Notes under the pieces: model-generated
Databases searched by the model: none
What the model saw: the letters and a program-made list of their open reading frames with translations, nothing else
Told to the model about the DNA's origin: nothing
Source: Candidatus Segatella intestinihominis
GTDB taxonomy: Bacteria; Bacteroidota; Bacteroidia; Bacteroidales; Bacteroidaceae
Direction: 5' to 3'
Assembly: GCA_900548535.1 (NCBI GenBank)
Contig: URLG01000072.1
Location: 1 to 12,820 of the forward strand
Length of the DNA: 12,820 nucleotides
Position numbers and translations under genes: made by a program
Shown here: positions 5,950 to 12,545 of the stretch, piece after piece
Layout of the letters: each line of letters opens with the position of its first letter
How positions within the stretch are numbered: the first letter of the stretch is position 1

Positions 5950-7457
5950 TGACAAATATGGTGATTAAGAAGATATTTTTAGCCCTGTTGTTGCTCGTGA
6001 GCTTGGTGTCTTGCCAGAAGCAGGCTGCTGCTCCGGAAGTGAAGAGCATCGACGACCTGAAGGGCACCACCATCGGTGTGCAATTGGGCACTACAGCTGA
6101 TGTGCTGGCCTCGGAATATGAGAAGAAGGGCGAGGGTGCCAAGGTGGAGCGATTCACCAAGACTGCCGATGCCATCCAGGCTCTGAAGCAGGGTAAGATA
6201 GGCTGCGTGATCGTGGACGAAGCGCCGGGCAAGGCTTTCCTGCGCAAGAACCAGGGCATGCGCATCCTGCCACAGACTTTCGGCGAGAGCGGCTTTGCCA
6301 TCTGCATAGCCAAGGGCAATGAAGAGCTGCTCAAGCAGTGTAACCAAGCCATCCTGAAGCTTAAGCAATCGGGACTGCTGGATAGCATCTCCAGCCGACA
6401 CATGGACCGTGAGATGGCGGTGGCTTACGAGCCCCAGCAGGTGAAGCACAGCAGGGGCAAGATACGTTTTGCCACCAATGCCACCTTTGAGCCATTCGAG
6501 TATTACAAGGATGGCAAGATAGTGGGCATCGACGTGGATGTGGCTCGTGCCCTGGGTGATGTGCTCGACATGGACGTGGAGGTGGTGGACATGGAGTTTG
6601 ATGCCATCATCACCTCCGTGCAAACGGGCAAGGCTGATGCCGGAATAGCTGGTATGACGGTGACTGAAGAGCGCAAGAAGAATATCAACTTCTCTGAGCC
6701 TTACGCCTATGAGCGACAAGTGGTTATCGTAAACGATAAAAGTAACGCTGCAAGTATGGGCGAGGGGCAGTCGTTGAAAGAAAAGTTTAAGAGCTGTTTT
6801 GTGACGGAGCACCGCTATCAGTACCTGGTAAAGGGACTCTGCAACACGCTCCTCATCACCTTCTTCGCCATCATCCTCTCCCTGATATTGGGTACGATGA
6901 TAGCCATCGTTCGTGCCACCCATGAGCGCAATCATACCCACCCAGTGCTCAATGCCATCTGCCAGGTTTACCTCACCATCGTGAGGGGCACGCCTACCAT
7001 GGTGCAGTTGCTCATCATCTATTATGTGGTGTTTGCCTCTGCCGATGTCAACAAGATCGTGGTGGCGGTCATCGCCTTTGGACTGAACAGCGCTGCTTAT
7101 ATCGCCGAGGTGATCCGCTCGGGCATCATGTCGGTGGACAGGGGACAGATGGAGGCAGGCAGAAGTCTGGGTCTCTCTTACTCCAAGACCATGCGCCTCG
7201 TCATCCTGCCACAGGCATTCAAAAATGTGATGCCAGCCATGGGCAATGAGCTCATCACGCTGCTCAAGGAGACTTCCATCTCGGGCTATATCGGACTAGT
7301 AGACCTGACCAAGGGGTCGGACATCATCCGCAGCATCACCTACGAGGCTATGTTGCCACTAGGCATCGTAGCTTGCATCTATCTCTTGATCGTGGCTGCC
7401 CTCTATTTGGGTGTTCAGAAACTGGAAAAACATCTGCGCCGCACAGAGAGAAGATAA
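5949..7457 (+). CDS. Polar amino acid ABC transporter, substrate-binding domain fused to permease; binding domain appears circularly permuted
   Basis: A 502-residue fusion of a family 3 substrate-binding domain with a His/Glu/Gln-type permease. Residues 1-22 form a lipoprotein-type signal (lipobox LVSC, Cys22). Residues 31-153 match the second half of a GlnH-like domain (VKSIDDLKGTTIGVQLGTT, then CVIVDEAPG with Asp90, then ILKLKQSGLLDSI). A joint at about 154-170 leads into residues 171-264, which match the first half (KIRFATNATFEPFEYY, VGIDVDVARAL, GIAGMTVTEERKK with Arg242, INFSEPYAYER). The usual order is therefore reversed, yet both halves are present once. The permease spans about 280-500, with the EAA-loop motif near 399-422 (GQMEAGRSLGLSYSK, ILPQA). 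ATG 5949 overlaps the sdaA stop; ATG 5958 is a possible alternative. ATPase partner is the next gene. Linkage to sdaA suggests serine or a similar amino acid as substrate, which is inference. Confidence 0.9.
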   Translation: MTNMVIKKIFLALLLLVSLVSCQKQAAAPEVKSIDDLKGTTIGVQLGTTADVLASEYEKKGEGAKVERFTKTADAIQALKQGKIGCVIVDEAPGKAFLRKNQGMRILPQTFGESGFAICIAKGNEELLKQCNQAILKLKQSGLLDSISSRHMDREMAVAYEPQQVKHSRGKIRFATNATFEPFEYYKDGKIVGIDVDVARALGDVLDMDVEVVDMEFDAIITSVQTGKADAGIAGMTVTEERKKNINFSEPYAYERQVVIVNDKSNAASMGEGQSLKEKFKSCFVTEHRYQYLVKGLCNTLLITFFAIILSLILGTMIAIVRATHERNHTHPVLNAICQVYLTIVRGTPTMVQLLIIYYVVFASADVNKIVVAVIAFGLNSAAYIAEVIRSGIMSVDRGQMEAGRSLGLSYSKTMRLVILPQAFKNVMPAMGNELITLLKETSISGYIGLVDLTKGSDIIRSITYEAMLPLGIVACIYLLIVAALYLGVQKLEKHLRRTERR

Positions 7458-7493
7458 AACAAATGAATAATAAAAAATCTGACAAAAGAAGAT

Positions 7494-8240
7494 ATGGAGA
7501 ATCCAATCAATCAACCTATCATCCGCATCCAAGACTTGCATAAGAGCTTTGGCGACAACGAGGTGCTCAAGGGCATTACCACCGCCATCCAGAAGGGCGA
7601 CGTGGTGGCAGTCATCGGTCCGTCGGGTTGCGGCAAGAGTACTTTCCTGCGTAGCATCAATCTGCTGGAGCAGCCCACCAGTGGCAAGGTGATGCTCGAT
7701 GATACGGATATCACCCAGAAGGGCGTGGACATCAATCAGGTAAGACAGCGCATCGGCATGGTGTTTCAGCAGTTCAATCTCTTCCCCAATATGAGCATTC
7801 GCCGCAACATCATGCTGGCTCCCGTGGAACTGGGCAAGATGAGCAATGAAGAAGCGGCGCAGAAGGCAGACCTACTGCTGGAGCGCATCGGATTGCAAGA
7901 CAAGGCCGATGCCTATCCCGACAGTCTTTCGGGCGGACAGAAACAGCGTGTAGCCATTGCCCGAGCTCTCGCCATGAATCCCGAGGTGATGCTCTTCGAT
8001 GAGCCTACTTCGGCGCTGGACCCTGAGATGGTGGGCGAGGTGTTGCAGCTGATGAAGCAAGTTGCAGCCGAGGGAATGACGATGATTGTGGTGACCCACG
8101 AGATGGGATTTGCCCGTGAGGTGGCCAATCGAGTGATGTTCTTCTGTGAGGGAGTCATCGCCGAGGAAGCTACGCCGGAAGAGATTTTTACGCATCCAAA
8201 ATCGCCTCGATTGCAAGATTTCTTAGGCAAGGTGTTGTAA
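7494..8240 (+). CDS. Polar amino acid ABC transporter ATP-binding protein (GlnQ-like)
   Basis: The 248-residue ATPase that would power the upstream binding/permease fusion at the cytoplasmic face of the inner membrane. All motifs are intact: Walker A GPSGCGKST (42-50), Q-loop VFQQFNLFP (90-98) with Gln92, signature LSGGQKQR (145-152), Walker B VMLFDEPTSALDP (165-177), and the H-loop THEMGFA with His202. The EMGFAREVANRV stretch is typical of the amino acid (HisP/GlnQ/ArtP) subfamily, and the length is normal for that subfamily. It follows the fusion gene after 36 bases with no promoter or terminator between them, so the two are one operon. Symbol glnQ is often used for such genes, but the substrate is unknown, so none is assigned. 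Confidence 0.95.
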   Translation: MENPINQPIIRIQDLHKSFGDNEVLKGITTAIQKGDVVAVIGPSGCGKSTFLRSINLLEQPTSGKVMLDDTDITQKGVDINQVRQRIGMVFQQFNLFPNMSIRRNIMLAPVELGKMSNEEAAQKADLLLERIGLQDKADAYPDSLSGGQKQRVAIARALAMNPEVMLFDEPTSALDPEMVGEVLQLMKQVAAEGMTMIVVTHEMGFAREVANRVMFFCEGVIAEEATPEEIFTHPKSPRLQDFLGKVL

Positions 8241-8299
8241 AATAAACCTATTTAAATGCATTTTCGGCATAAAAGTAAATGAATTTCATTCTTTTTTTG

Positions 8300-8307
8300 T
8301 ATCTTTG
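8300..8307 (+). promoter_or_regulatory. Bacteroidetes -7 promoter box for ftsY
   Basis: TATCTTTG, matching TAnnTTTG, 20 bases before the ftsY ATG. The T-rich tract 8291-8298 lies just upstream, and TTTC near 8284-8287 is a poor candidate for the -33 element. It would begin a short leader near 8314 and probably drives ftsY-rimO-HU-HU. Confidence 0.65.
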
Positions 8308-8327
8308 CAAAAAAATATAGCTATATT

Positions 8328-9281
8328 ATGGGATTATTTGGATTATTTAGCAGCAAAAAAAAGGAAACACTGGACAAAGGCTTGGAGAAAACCAAGGAGA
8401 GTGTTTTTGGCAAATTGGCACGTGCGGTGGCTGGTAAGTCGACCGTTGATGACGATGTGCTCGATGACTTGGAGGAGGTGCTCATCACATCTGATGTGGG
8501 TGTGGAGACTACCGTCAAGATTATCCATCGCATCGAGGAGCGTGTGGCTAGAGATAAGTATGTATCAACCTCTGAGTTGAATCAGATATTGCGTGATGAG
8601 ATAGCCAACCTCTTGGCTGAGAATCACTCTGACGATAATGACGAGTGGGACTTGCCTTCCGACCACAAGCCATACGTGATACTGGTTGTGGGCGTGAATG
8701 GTGTGGGCAAGACTACCACCATCGGCAAGCTGGCTTATCAGTTTAAGAAGGCTGGCAAGAAGGTGTATCTCGGTGCAGCCGATACCTTCCGTGCGGCAGC
8801 CGTGGAGCAGATTAGCATCTGGGGTGAGCGTGTGGGCGTGCCTGTGGTGAAGCGGCAGATGGGCTCCGACCCTGCCAGCGTGGCTTTCGACACCCTGCAG
8901 AGTGCCAAGGCTAATGGTGCCGACGTGGTGCTCATCGATACTGCAGGCAGACTTCATAATAAGGTGAACCTGATGAATGAGCTCAAGAAAATCAAGGACG
9001 TGATGAAGAAGGTGATACCTGAGGCTCCAGACGAGGTGATGCTCGTGCTGGACGGTAGTACTGGACAAAATGCCTTTGAGCAGGCCAAGCAGTTCTCTGC
9101 CGTTACCAATATCTCTTCGCTCGCCATCACCAAGCTCGATGGTACAGCCAAGGGCGGCGTGGTGATCGGTATCTCCGACCAGCTCAAGGTGCCAGTGAAG
9201 TATATCGGACTGGGCGAGGGCATGGAGGATCTCCAGCTCTTCAACAAGAGAGAATTTGTGGATTCCCTTTTCAAGCATTAA
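8328..9281 (+). CDS. ftsY: Signal recognition particle receptor FtsY
   Basis: The SRP receptor GTPase, which docks ribosome-SRP complexes at the inner membrane for co-translational insertion through SecYEG. The 317 residues comprise a short N-terminus (MGLFGLFSSKKK, amphipathic and a likely membrane-targeting helix), the N domain (about 20-98), and the G domain with G1 GVNGVGKTTT (122-131), the I-box DTFRAAAVEQ (152-161), G3 DTAGR (204-208), G4 TKLDGTAKGG (268-277), and closing loop GLGEGMEDLQLF (294-305). The long acidic A domain of E. coli FtsY is absent, as is usual in Bacteroidetes and Gram-positives; a short acidic linker (SDDNDEWD, 101-108) separates N and G. It has its own promoter and is followed after 61 bases by rimO. 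That gap contains a near-copy of the last codons of ftsY. Confidence 0.97.
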   Translation: MGLFGLFSSKKKETLDKGLEKTKESVFGKLARAVAGKSTVDDDVLDDLEEVLITSDVGVETTVKIIHRIEERVARDKYVSTSELNQILRDEIANLLAENHSDDNDEWDLPSDHKPYVILVVGVNGVGKTTTIGKLAYQFKKAGKKVYLGAADTFRAAAVEQISIWGERVGVPVVKRQMGSDPASVAFDTLQSAKANGADVVLIDTAGRLHNKVNLMNELKKIKDVMKKVIPEAPDEVMLVLDGSTGQNAFEQAKQFSAVTNISSLAITKLDGTAKGGVVIGISDQLKVPVKYIGLGEGMEDLQLFNKREFVDSLFKH

Positions 9282-9334
9282 AAGAAGAATTTCCTCTTTG
9301 TTTAGATATATGGATTCCCTTTTCAAACAATAAA
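9259..9334 (+). repeat. Short direct repeat: ftsY 3' end duplicated in the ftsY-rimO gap
   Basis: The 24 bases 9259-9282 (starting TGGATTCCCTTTTCAA, encoding the last residues DSLFKH and the stop) recur at 9311-9334 with two mismatches, offset by 52 bases. The second copy would encode DSLFKQ followed by TAA but is noncoding here. The sequence between the copies and outside them is not similar, so the repeated unit is limited to these 24 bases. Confidence 0.8.
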
Positions 9335-9342
9335 GATTGTAG

Positions 9343-10644
9343 ATGAAGAAAAATCAGATAGATATCATAACAATGGGTTGCTCCAAGAACCTGGTGGATA
9401 GCGAATTGCTGATGAAGCAGTTTGAGGCTAACGGCTACCACTGTGTTCACGACCCAAAGCGTTCGCAGGGTGAGATAGTGGTTATCAATACCTGCGGATT
9501 TATAGAGGATGCCAAGCAAGAGAGCATCGACACCATCCTCGAATTTATAGAGGCAAAGAACGAGGGCAGACTTCGTAAGCTCTATGTAATGGGTTGCCTC
9601 TCACAGCGTTATCAGAAAGAACTGGAGGAGGAAATGCCAGAGGTGGACAAGTTTTATGGCAAGTTCAACTACAAACAGTTGCTCCAGGAATTGGGCAAGG
9701 CTGATGTGGCAGCTTGCGATGGTCATCGCCATCTTACCACTCCTCGCCATTATGCCTACGTCAAGATAGCTGAAGGCTGTGATCGCCACTGCGCCTACTG
9801 TGCCATCCCTATCATCACGGGCAAGCATACCTCCAGACCGAAGGAGGAAATCCTGCAGGAGGTGTGCGACTTGGTGAAGGAAGGCGTGAAGGAATTTCAG
9901 ATTATCGCCCAGGAACTCACTTACTATGGTGTGGACTTGGACGGCAAACATCATATCACAGAGCTGATTAGCGAGATGGCTGATATCCCAGGTGTCAAGT
10001 GGATTCGTCTGCATTACGCATATCCTAACCAGTTCCCTATGGACCTGCTGGATGTGATGCGCGAGAAGCCAAATGTATGCAAGTATCTCGATATCGCCCT
10101 GCAACACATCAGCGACCACATGCTCTCTCGTATGCATCGCCATGTGACCAAGCAGGAAACCATCGACCTCCTCAAGGCTATCCGTGAGCGAGTGCCTGGC
10201 ATCCATATCCGCACCACGCTGATGGTGGGATTCCCTGGCGAGACCAAGGAAGACTTCGGTGAGTTGATGGAGTTTGTGCGTGAGCAGCGATTCGAGCGTA
10301 TGGGTGCCTTCGCTTACTCAGAGGAGGAGGGTACTTACAGTGCCAAGCACTATGAGGACGATGTGCCTGCCGACGTGAAGCAGCGCCGACTGGATGAGCT
10401 GATGATTCTGCAGCAAGACATCAGTGCCGAGGTAGAGGCAGAGAAGGTGGGCAAGGTGATGAAGGTGATCATCGACCGTAAGGAGGGTGATTACTACATC
10501 GGCAGAACCGAGTTCTGTTCGCCAGAGGTAGACCCAGAGGTGCTGATTCCTGCTGAGCCTCGCCGTCTGCGTGTGGGTTGTTTCTATGATGTGAAGATAA
10601 CCCAGAGCGAGGAATTCGACCTCTATGGTGAGGTAGTGAAATAA
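9343..10644 (+). CDS. rimO: Ribosomal protein S12 methylthiotransferase RimO
   Basis: A radical SAM enzyme that adds a methylthio group to the conserved aspartate of ribosomal protein S12, using two [4Fe-4S] clusters. The N-terminal methylthiotransferase domain (about 5-120) has the three auxiliary-cluster cysteines Cys13 (MGCSKNLVDSE), Cys51 (INTCGFI) and Cys85 (VMGCLSQR). The radical SAM core carries CDRHCAYC (146-153) followed by AIP, as in RimO and MiaB. ALQHISDHML, TTLMVGFPGET and the RFERMGAFAYSEEEGT block fit RimO rather than MiaB: GAFAYSEEEGT is the RimO form. A C-terminal TRAM-like domain covers about 370-433. At 433 residues the length is normal. ATG 9343 follows TTGTAG without a Shine-Dalgarno sequence. 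It lies 30 bases upstream of the small HU gene with no terminator between. Confidence 0.96.
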   Translation: MKKNQIDIITMGCSKNLVDSELLMKQFEANGYHCVHDPKRSQGEIVVINTCGFIEDAKQESIDTILEFIEAKNEGRLRKLYVMGCLSQRYQKELEEEMPEVDKFYGKFNYKQLLQELGKADVAACDGHRHLTTPRHYAYVKIAEGCDRHCAYCAIPIITGKHTSRPKEEILQEVCDLVKEGVKEFQIIAQELTYYGVDLDGKHHITELISEMADIPGVKWIRLHYAYPNQFPMDLLDVMREKPNVCKYLDIALQHISDHMLSRMHRHVTKQETIDLLKAIRERVPGIHIRTTLMVGFPGETKEDFGELMEFVREQRFERMGAFAYSEEEGTYSAKHYEDDVPADVKQRRLDELMILQQDISAEVEAEKVGKVMKVIIDRKEGDYYIGRTEFCSPEVDPEVLIPAEPRRLRVGCFYDVKITQSEEFDLYGEVVK

Positions 10645-10674
10645 AAGCATTTATATTATAAATTAAGGTATAGA

Positions 10675-10965
10675 GTGAACAATAAGGAATATATAGCAGA
10701 GTTAGCTCTCCAAACAGGCTATTCGCAAGAGGACACGCAGAAGCTGGTTCGCAAGGCGATAGATGCCATGATTGGGGCATTCGAGGATGGGGAAGTGGTC
10801 TCTATCCCTAACTTTGGTACCTTCGAGGTGAAGAAGCGCATGGAGCGTGTGGTGGTAAACCCTACTACCAAGAAGCGCCAGTTGGTTCCGCCAAAGTTGG
10901 TCTTGGGATTCCGCCCCGCAACTTCTATCAAGGAGAAATTTAAAAATGGAGGGGAGGCATCATGA
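10675..10965 (+). CDS. HU/IHF family DNA-binding protein (small)
   Basis: A 96-residue histone-like protein that binds and bends DNA as a dimer. The helical N-terminal half (NNKEYIAELALQTGYSQEDTQKLVRKAIDAMIGAFEDGE) leads to the saddle motif VVSIPNFGTFEVKKR (41-55). The DNA-binding arm VVVNPTTKKRQLVPPK (59-74) keeps the proline (Pro63) that intercalates DNA in HU/IHF. The start is GTG at 10675, with AAGG at 10665-10668 six bases upstream; the next in-frame methionine (31) is inside the core, so GTG is well supported. Its stop overlaps the next start as ATGA (10962-10965). The coupling to another HU-domain gene suggests the two products may form a heterodimer, but that is inference. Confidence 0.93.
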   Translation: MNNKEYIAELALQTGYSQEDTQKLVRKAIDAMIGAFEDGEVVSIPNFGTFEVKKRMERVVVNPTTKKRQLVPPKLVLGFRPATSIKEKFKNGGEAS

Positions 10966-12413
10966 GCAAGTTTACTTTGAGTACATTGGCTGCCAAACTC
11001 GCAGAGAAGAGTGGGCTGAGCCAAACGGAAGCTGAGCTCTTTATCCGTAAGATGTTTGATGTGCTGAACCAGGGACTGGAGGCAGACAAGCAAGTGAAGA
11101 TGCGCTGGCTCGGTACCTTCAAGGTTACTACCGTGAAGGACCGTGAGAGTGTGGATGTCAATACGGGTGAGCGCATCGTGATAGAAGGCCGAGACAAAAT
11201 CAGCTATACTCCGGATAATATTCTGAAAGAAATCGTCAATAAGCCTTTCGCTCAGTTTGAGACTGTAGTGGTGAATGACGGCGTGGACTTTGATGACATC
11301 GACAAGAAGTTTGAAACTCCTACTGAAGAGCCAGAAGAAGTTCCATCTGAAGTTCAATCTGAAATCGAAGTTCCTAAGGAAGAGATAGTTATTGCGGAAG
11401 TGAAAGCTCCTGAGAAGGAAGATCCTATAGCTCCAGAACTGCCAAAACCTGTAGCTTCTGTTGAGCCAACTCCTCCTGTAGAAGAGCCTCATAGTACAGC
11501 TCCGGATGTGATAGACTTCCTTGATACTCCTTTGTCCGTAGAGGCTAGTAGCGACGTAGTTGTGATTGGTGAAGAGAAAGAAGAAAAGGTACAGCCAGAG
11601 GTTGAATTAAAGGAAGAGCCACAAGCCGGGCCTATTGTTGAATCTAAGGCTGAGCCAAAAGTCGAGCAACCTGCTGAATCATCAGTCGAAACATCTGCAG
11701 AGCCAACCTCTGAACCAGAAGAAGTTGTTGAACAGCAACCTGAAGTTGAAGAAGAGGAGACGCCTCGTCACTCCGGTTTTGTTTTGCCAAAGTATGTGGT
11801 AGTTGCAGTAGTGGTAATCTTCCTAGTTTTGGCAGCAGGCATCGGATGGTTTACATTCAATTATGCCAAGATGGCAGAGCAGAACAATTACATGATGCAA
11901 CAGTTGGCGCAGCTCAAGGAGAATGATGCCCAGCGCAAGGCAGCCGCAGAACATAAGCAGATGCTCGATGCCCAAGAAGCAAGGCTTCGAGAAAAAGCTA
12001 AGCAAGACAGCATTCGAATGGCAAGTGCATCAGCAGCCATCAAGATGGCAGAAAATGCTGACGAAACGGAGAAGGTTGATCCTGAAATAGAAAATGCAAA
12101 GGATAAAGCTAAGCAAAATACTAAGGCTAAGGAGAAAGGGTCTGCATCTTCAAAGACAGAATCTTCCAAATCGGCATCTCAGGCTTCATCTTCTAAATAT
12201 GACAAAGATGCAAGAGTTCGTACCGGTGCTTACCGAATCGTAGGCGTAGCTCAAGTTGTTAAAGTGAGTGGACGTCAGTCACTTCAATCCATCAGCAATC
12301 GCTATCTCGGTCCAGGCATGGAATGCTATGTAGAGGCTTTGAATGGTACGACCTCTGTGAAAACAGGCCAGAGCATCAAGATTCCAAAACTAGAATTGAA
12401 AAAGAAAAAATAA
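10962..12413 (+). CDS. Membrane-spanning HU-domain protein with LysM-like C-terminus (predicted nucleoid-envelope tether)
   Basis: A 483-residue protein in five parts. Residues 1-100 are an HU/IHF fold (LSTLAAKLAEKSGLSQTEAE, then VKMRWLGTFKVTTV). The arm keeps NTGE but has Val66 where HU carries the intercalating proline. Residues 106-268 are a Glu/Pro/Val-rich acidic linker. Residues 277-298 are one transmembrane helix (KYVVVAVVVIFLVLAAGIGW). Residues 300-365 are a Gln/Lys/Glu/Ala-rich predicted coiled coil, followed by a Lys/Ser-rich low-complexity stretch (370-416). Residues 424-476 fit LysM (VVKVSGRQSLQSISNRY, YVEALNG, VKTGQSIKIP), a peptidoglycan-binding fold. With no signal peptide and DNA binding at the N-terminus, the expected topology is N-in, C-periplasmic. 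Bacteroidetes also have HU-CCDC81/SPOR fusions of similar logic. Coupled to the small HU by ATGA and ended by a strong terminator. The tether role is inference. Confidence 0.85.
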   Translation: MSKFTLSTLAAKLAEKSGLSQTEAELFIRKMFDVLNQGLEADKQVKMRWLGTFKVTTVKDRESVDVNTGERIVIEGRDKISYTPDNILKEIVNKPFAQFETVVVNDGVDFDDIDKKFETPTEEPEEVPSEVQSEIEVPKEEIVIAEVKAPEKEDPIAPELPKPVASVEPTPPVEEPHSTAPDVIDFLDTPLSVEASSDVVVIGEEKEEKVQPEVELKEEPQAGPIVESKAEPKVEQPAESSVETSAEPTSEPEEVVEQQPEVEEEETPRHSGFVLPKYVVVAVVVIFLVLAAGIGWFTFNYAKMAEQNNYMMQQLAQLKENDAQRKAAAEHKQMLDAQEARLREKAKQDSIRMASASAAIKMAENADETEKVDPEIENAKDKAKQNTKAKEKGSASSKTESSKSASQASSSKYDKDARVRTGAYRIVGVAQVVKVSGRQSLQSISNRYLGPGMECYVEALNGTTSVKTGQSIKIPKLELKKKK

Positions 12414-12441
12414 GCAAGTAATATATACTCGCTAAATATAC

Positions 12442-12481
12442 AAAAAAGCCTTGGTTGCTAACTTGCAACCAAGGCTTTTTT
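12442..12481. terminator. Bidirectional intrinsic terminator
   Basis: A perfect 11-bp GC-containing stem GCCTTGGTTGC (12448-12458) / GCAACCAAGGC (12465-12475) with loop TAACTT, flanked by six A's before and six T's after, which extend the pairing to 17 bp. Both strands end in a T-run, so it can stop the ftsY-rimO-HU-HU operon from the left and nifJ from the right. It starts 28 bases after the HU-LysM stop. Confidence 0.95.
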
Positions 12482-12499
12482 ATATGTAGCAATCCCAAA

Positions 12500-12519
12500 G
12501 ATTTCCCCGAAGGGAAATC
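12500..12519 (-). other. UUCG-loop hairpin in the nifJ 3' untranslated region
   Basis: On the minus strand this reads GATTTCCC-TTCG-GGGAAATC: a perfect 8-bp stem closed by C-G around a UUCG loop, the extra-stable tetraloop class. It lies 26 bases beyond the nifJ stop and before the terminator. It has no T-run behind it on the minus strand, so it is more likely an RNA-stability or exonuclease-blocking hairpin than a terminator. Confidence 0.65.
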
Positions 12520-12545
12520 CTGGAATTATCTTATCTACTTTGAGA

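Noticed and set aside
5949..6720. Assembly misjoin or frameshift as the cause of the swapped binding-domain halves
   Set aside because: The frame is continuous from signal peptide to permease, the joint between halves is a plausible linker, and neighbouring genes are in normal operon order. A misjoin exactly at both domain borders in frame is unlikely, although raw reads would settle it.
5979..6941. A 320-codon open frame on the minus strand across the transporter fusion
   Set aside because: It is the antisense of a gene with clear family motifs, it is His/Leu-rich as expected for a shadow frame, and it has no promoter or recognisable domain. The same holds for long minus-strand frames under ftsY, rimO, sdaA and the cyclophilin.
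7463..7543. Small open frame starting MNNKKSDKRR across the permease-ATPase gap
   Set aside because: It overlaps the start of the well-supported ATPase gene in another frame and has no similarity to a known small protein.
8278..8298. Possible terminator (AATGAATTTCATT followed by a T-run) between the ATPase and ftsY
   Set aside because: The palindrome would need a loop of about three bases and a five-pair AT-only stem, too weak for a confident terminator. The T-run also belongs to the upstream part of the ftsY promoter.
9259..9334. The paired 24-base repeats as attachment sites of an excised element
   Set aside because: Only 28 bases lie between the copies, there is no integrase nearby, and the first copy is simply the coding end of ftsY.
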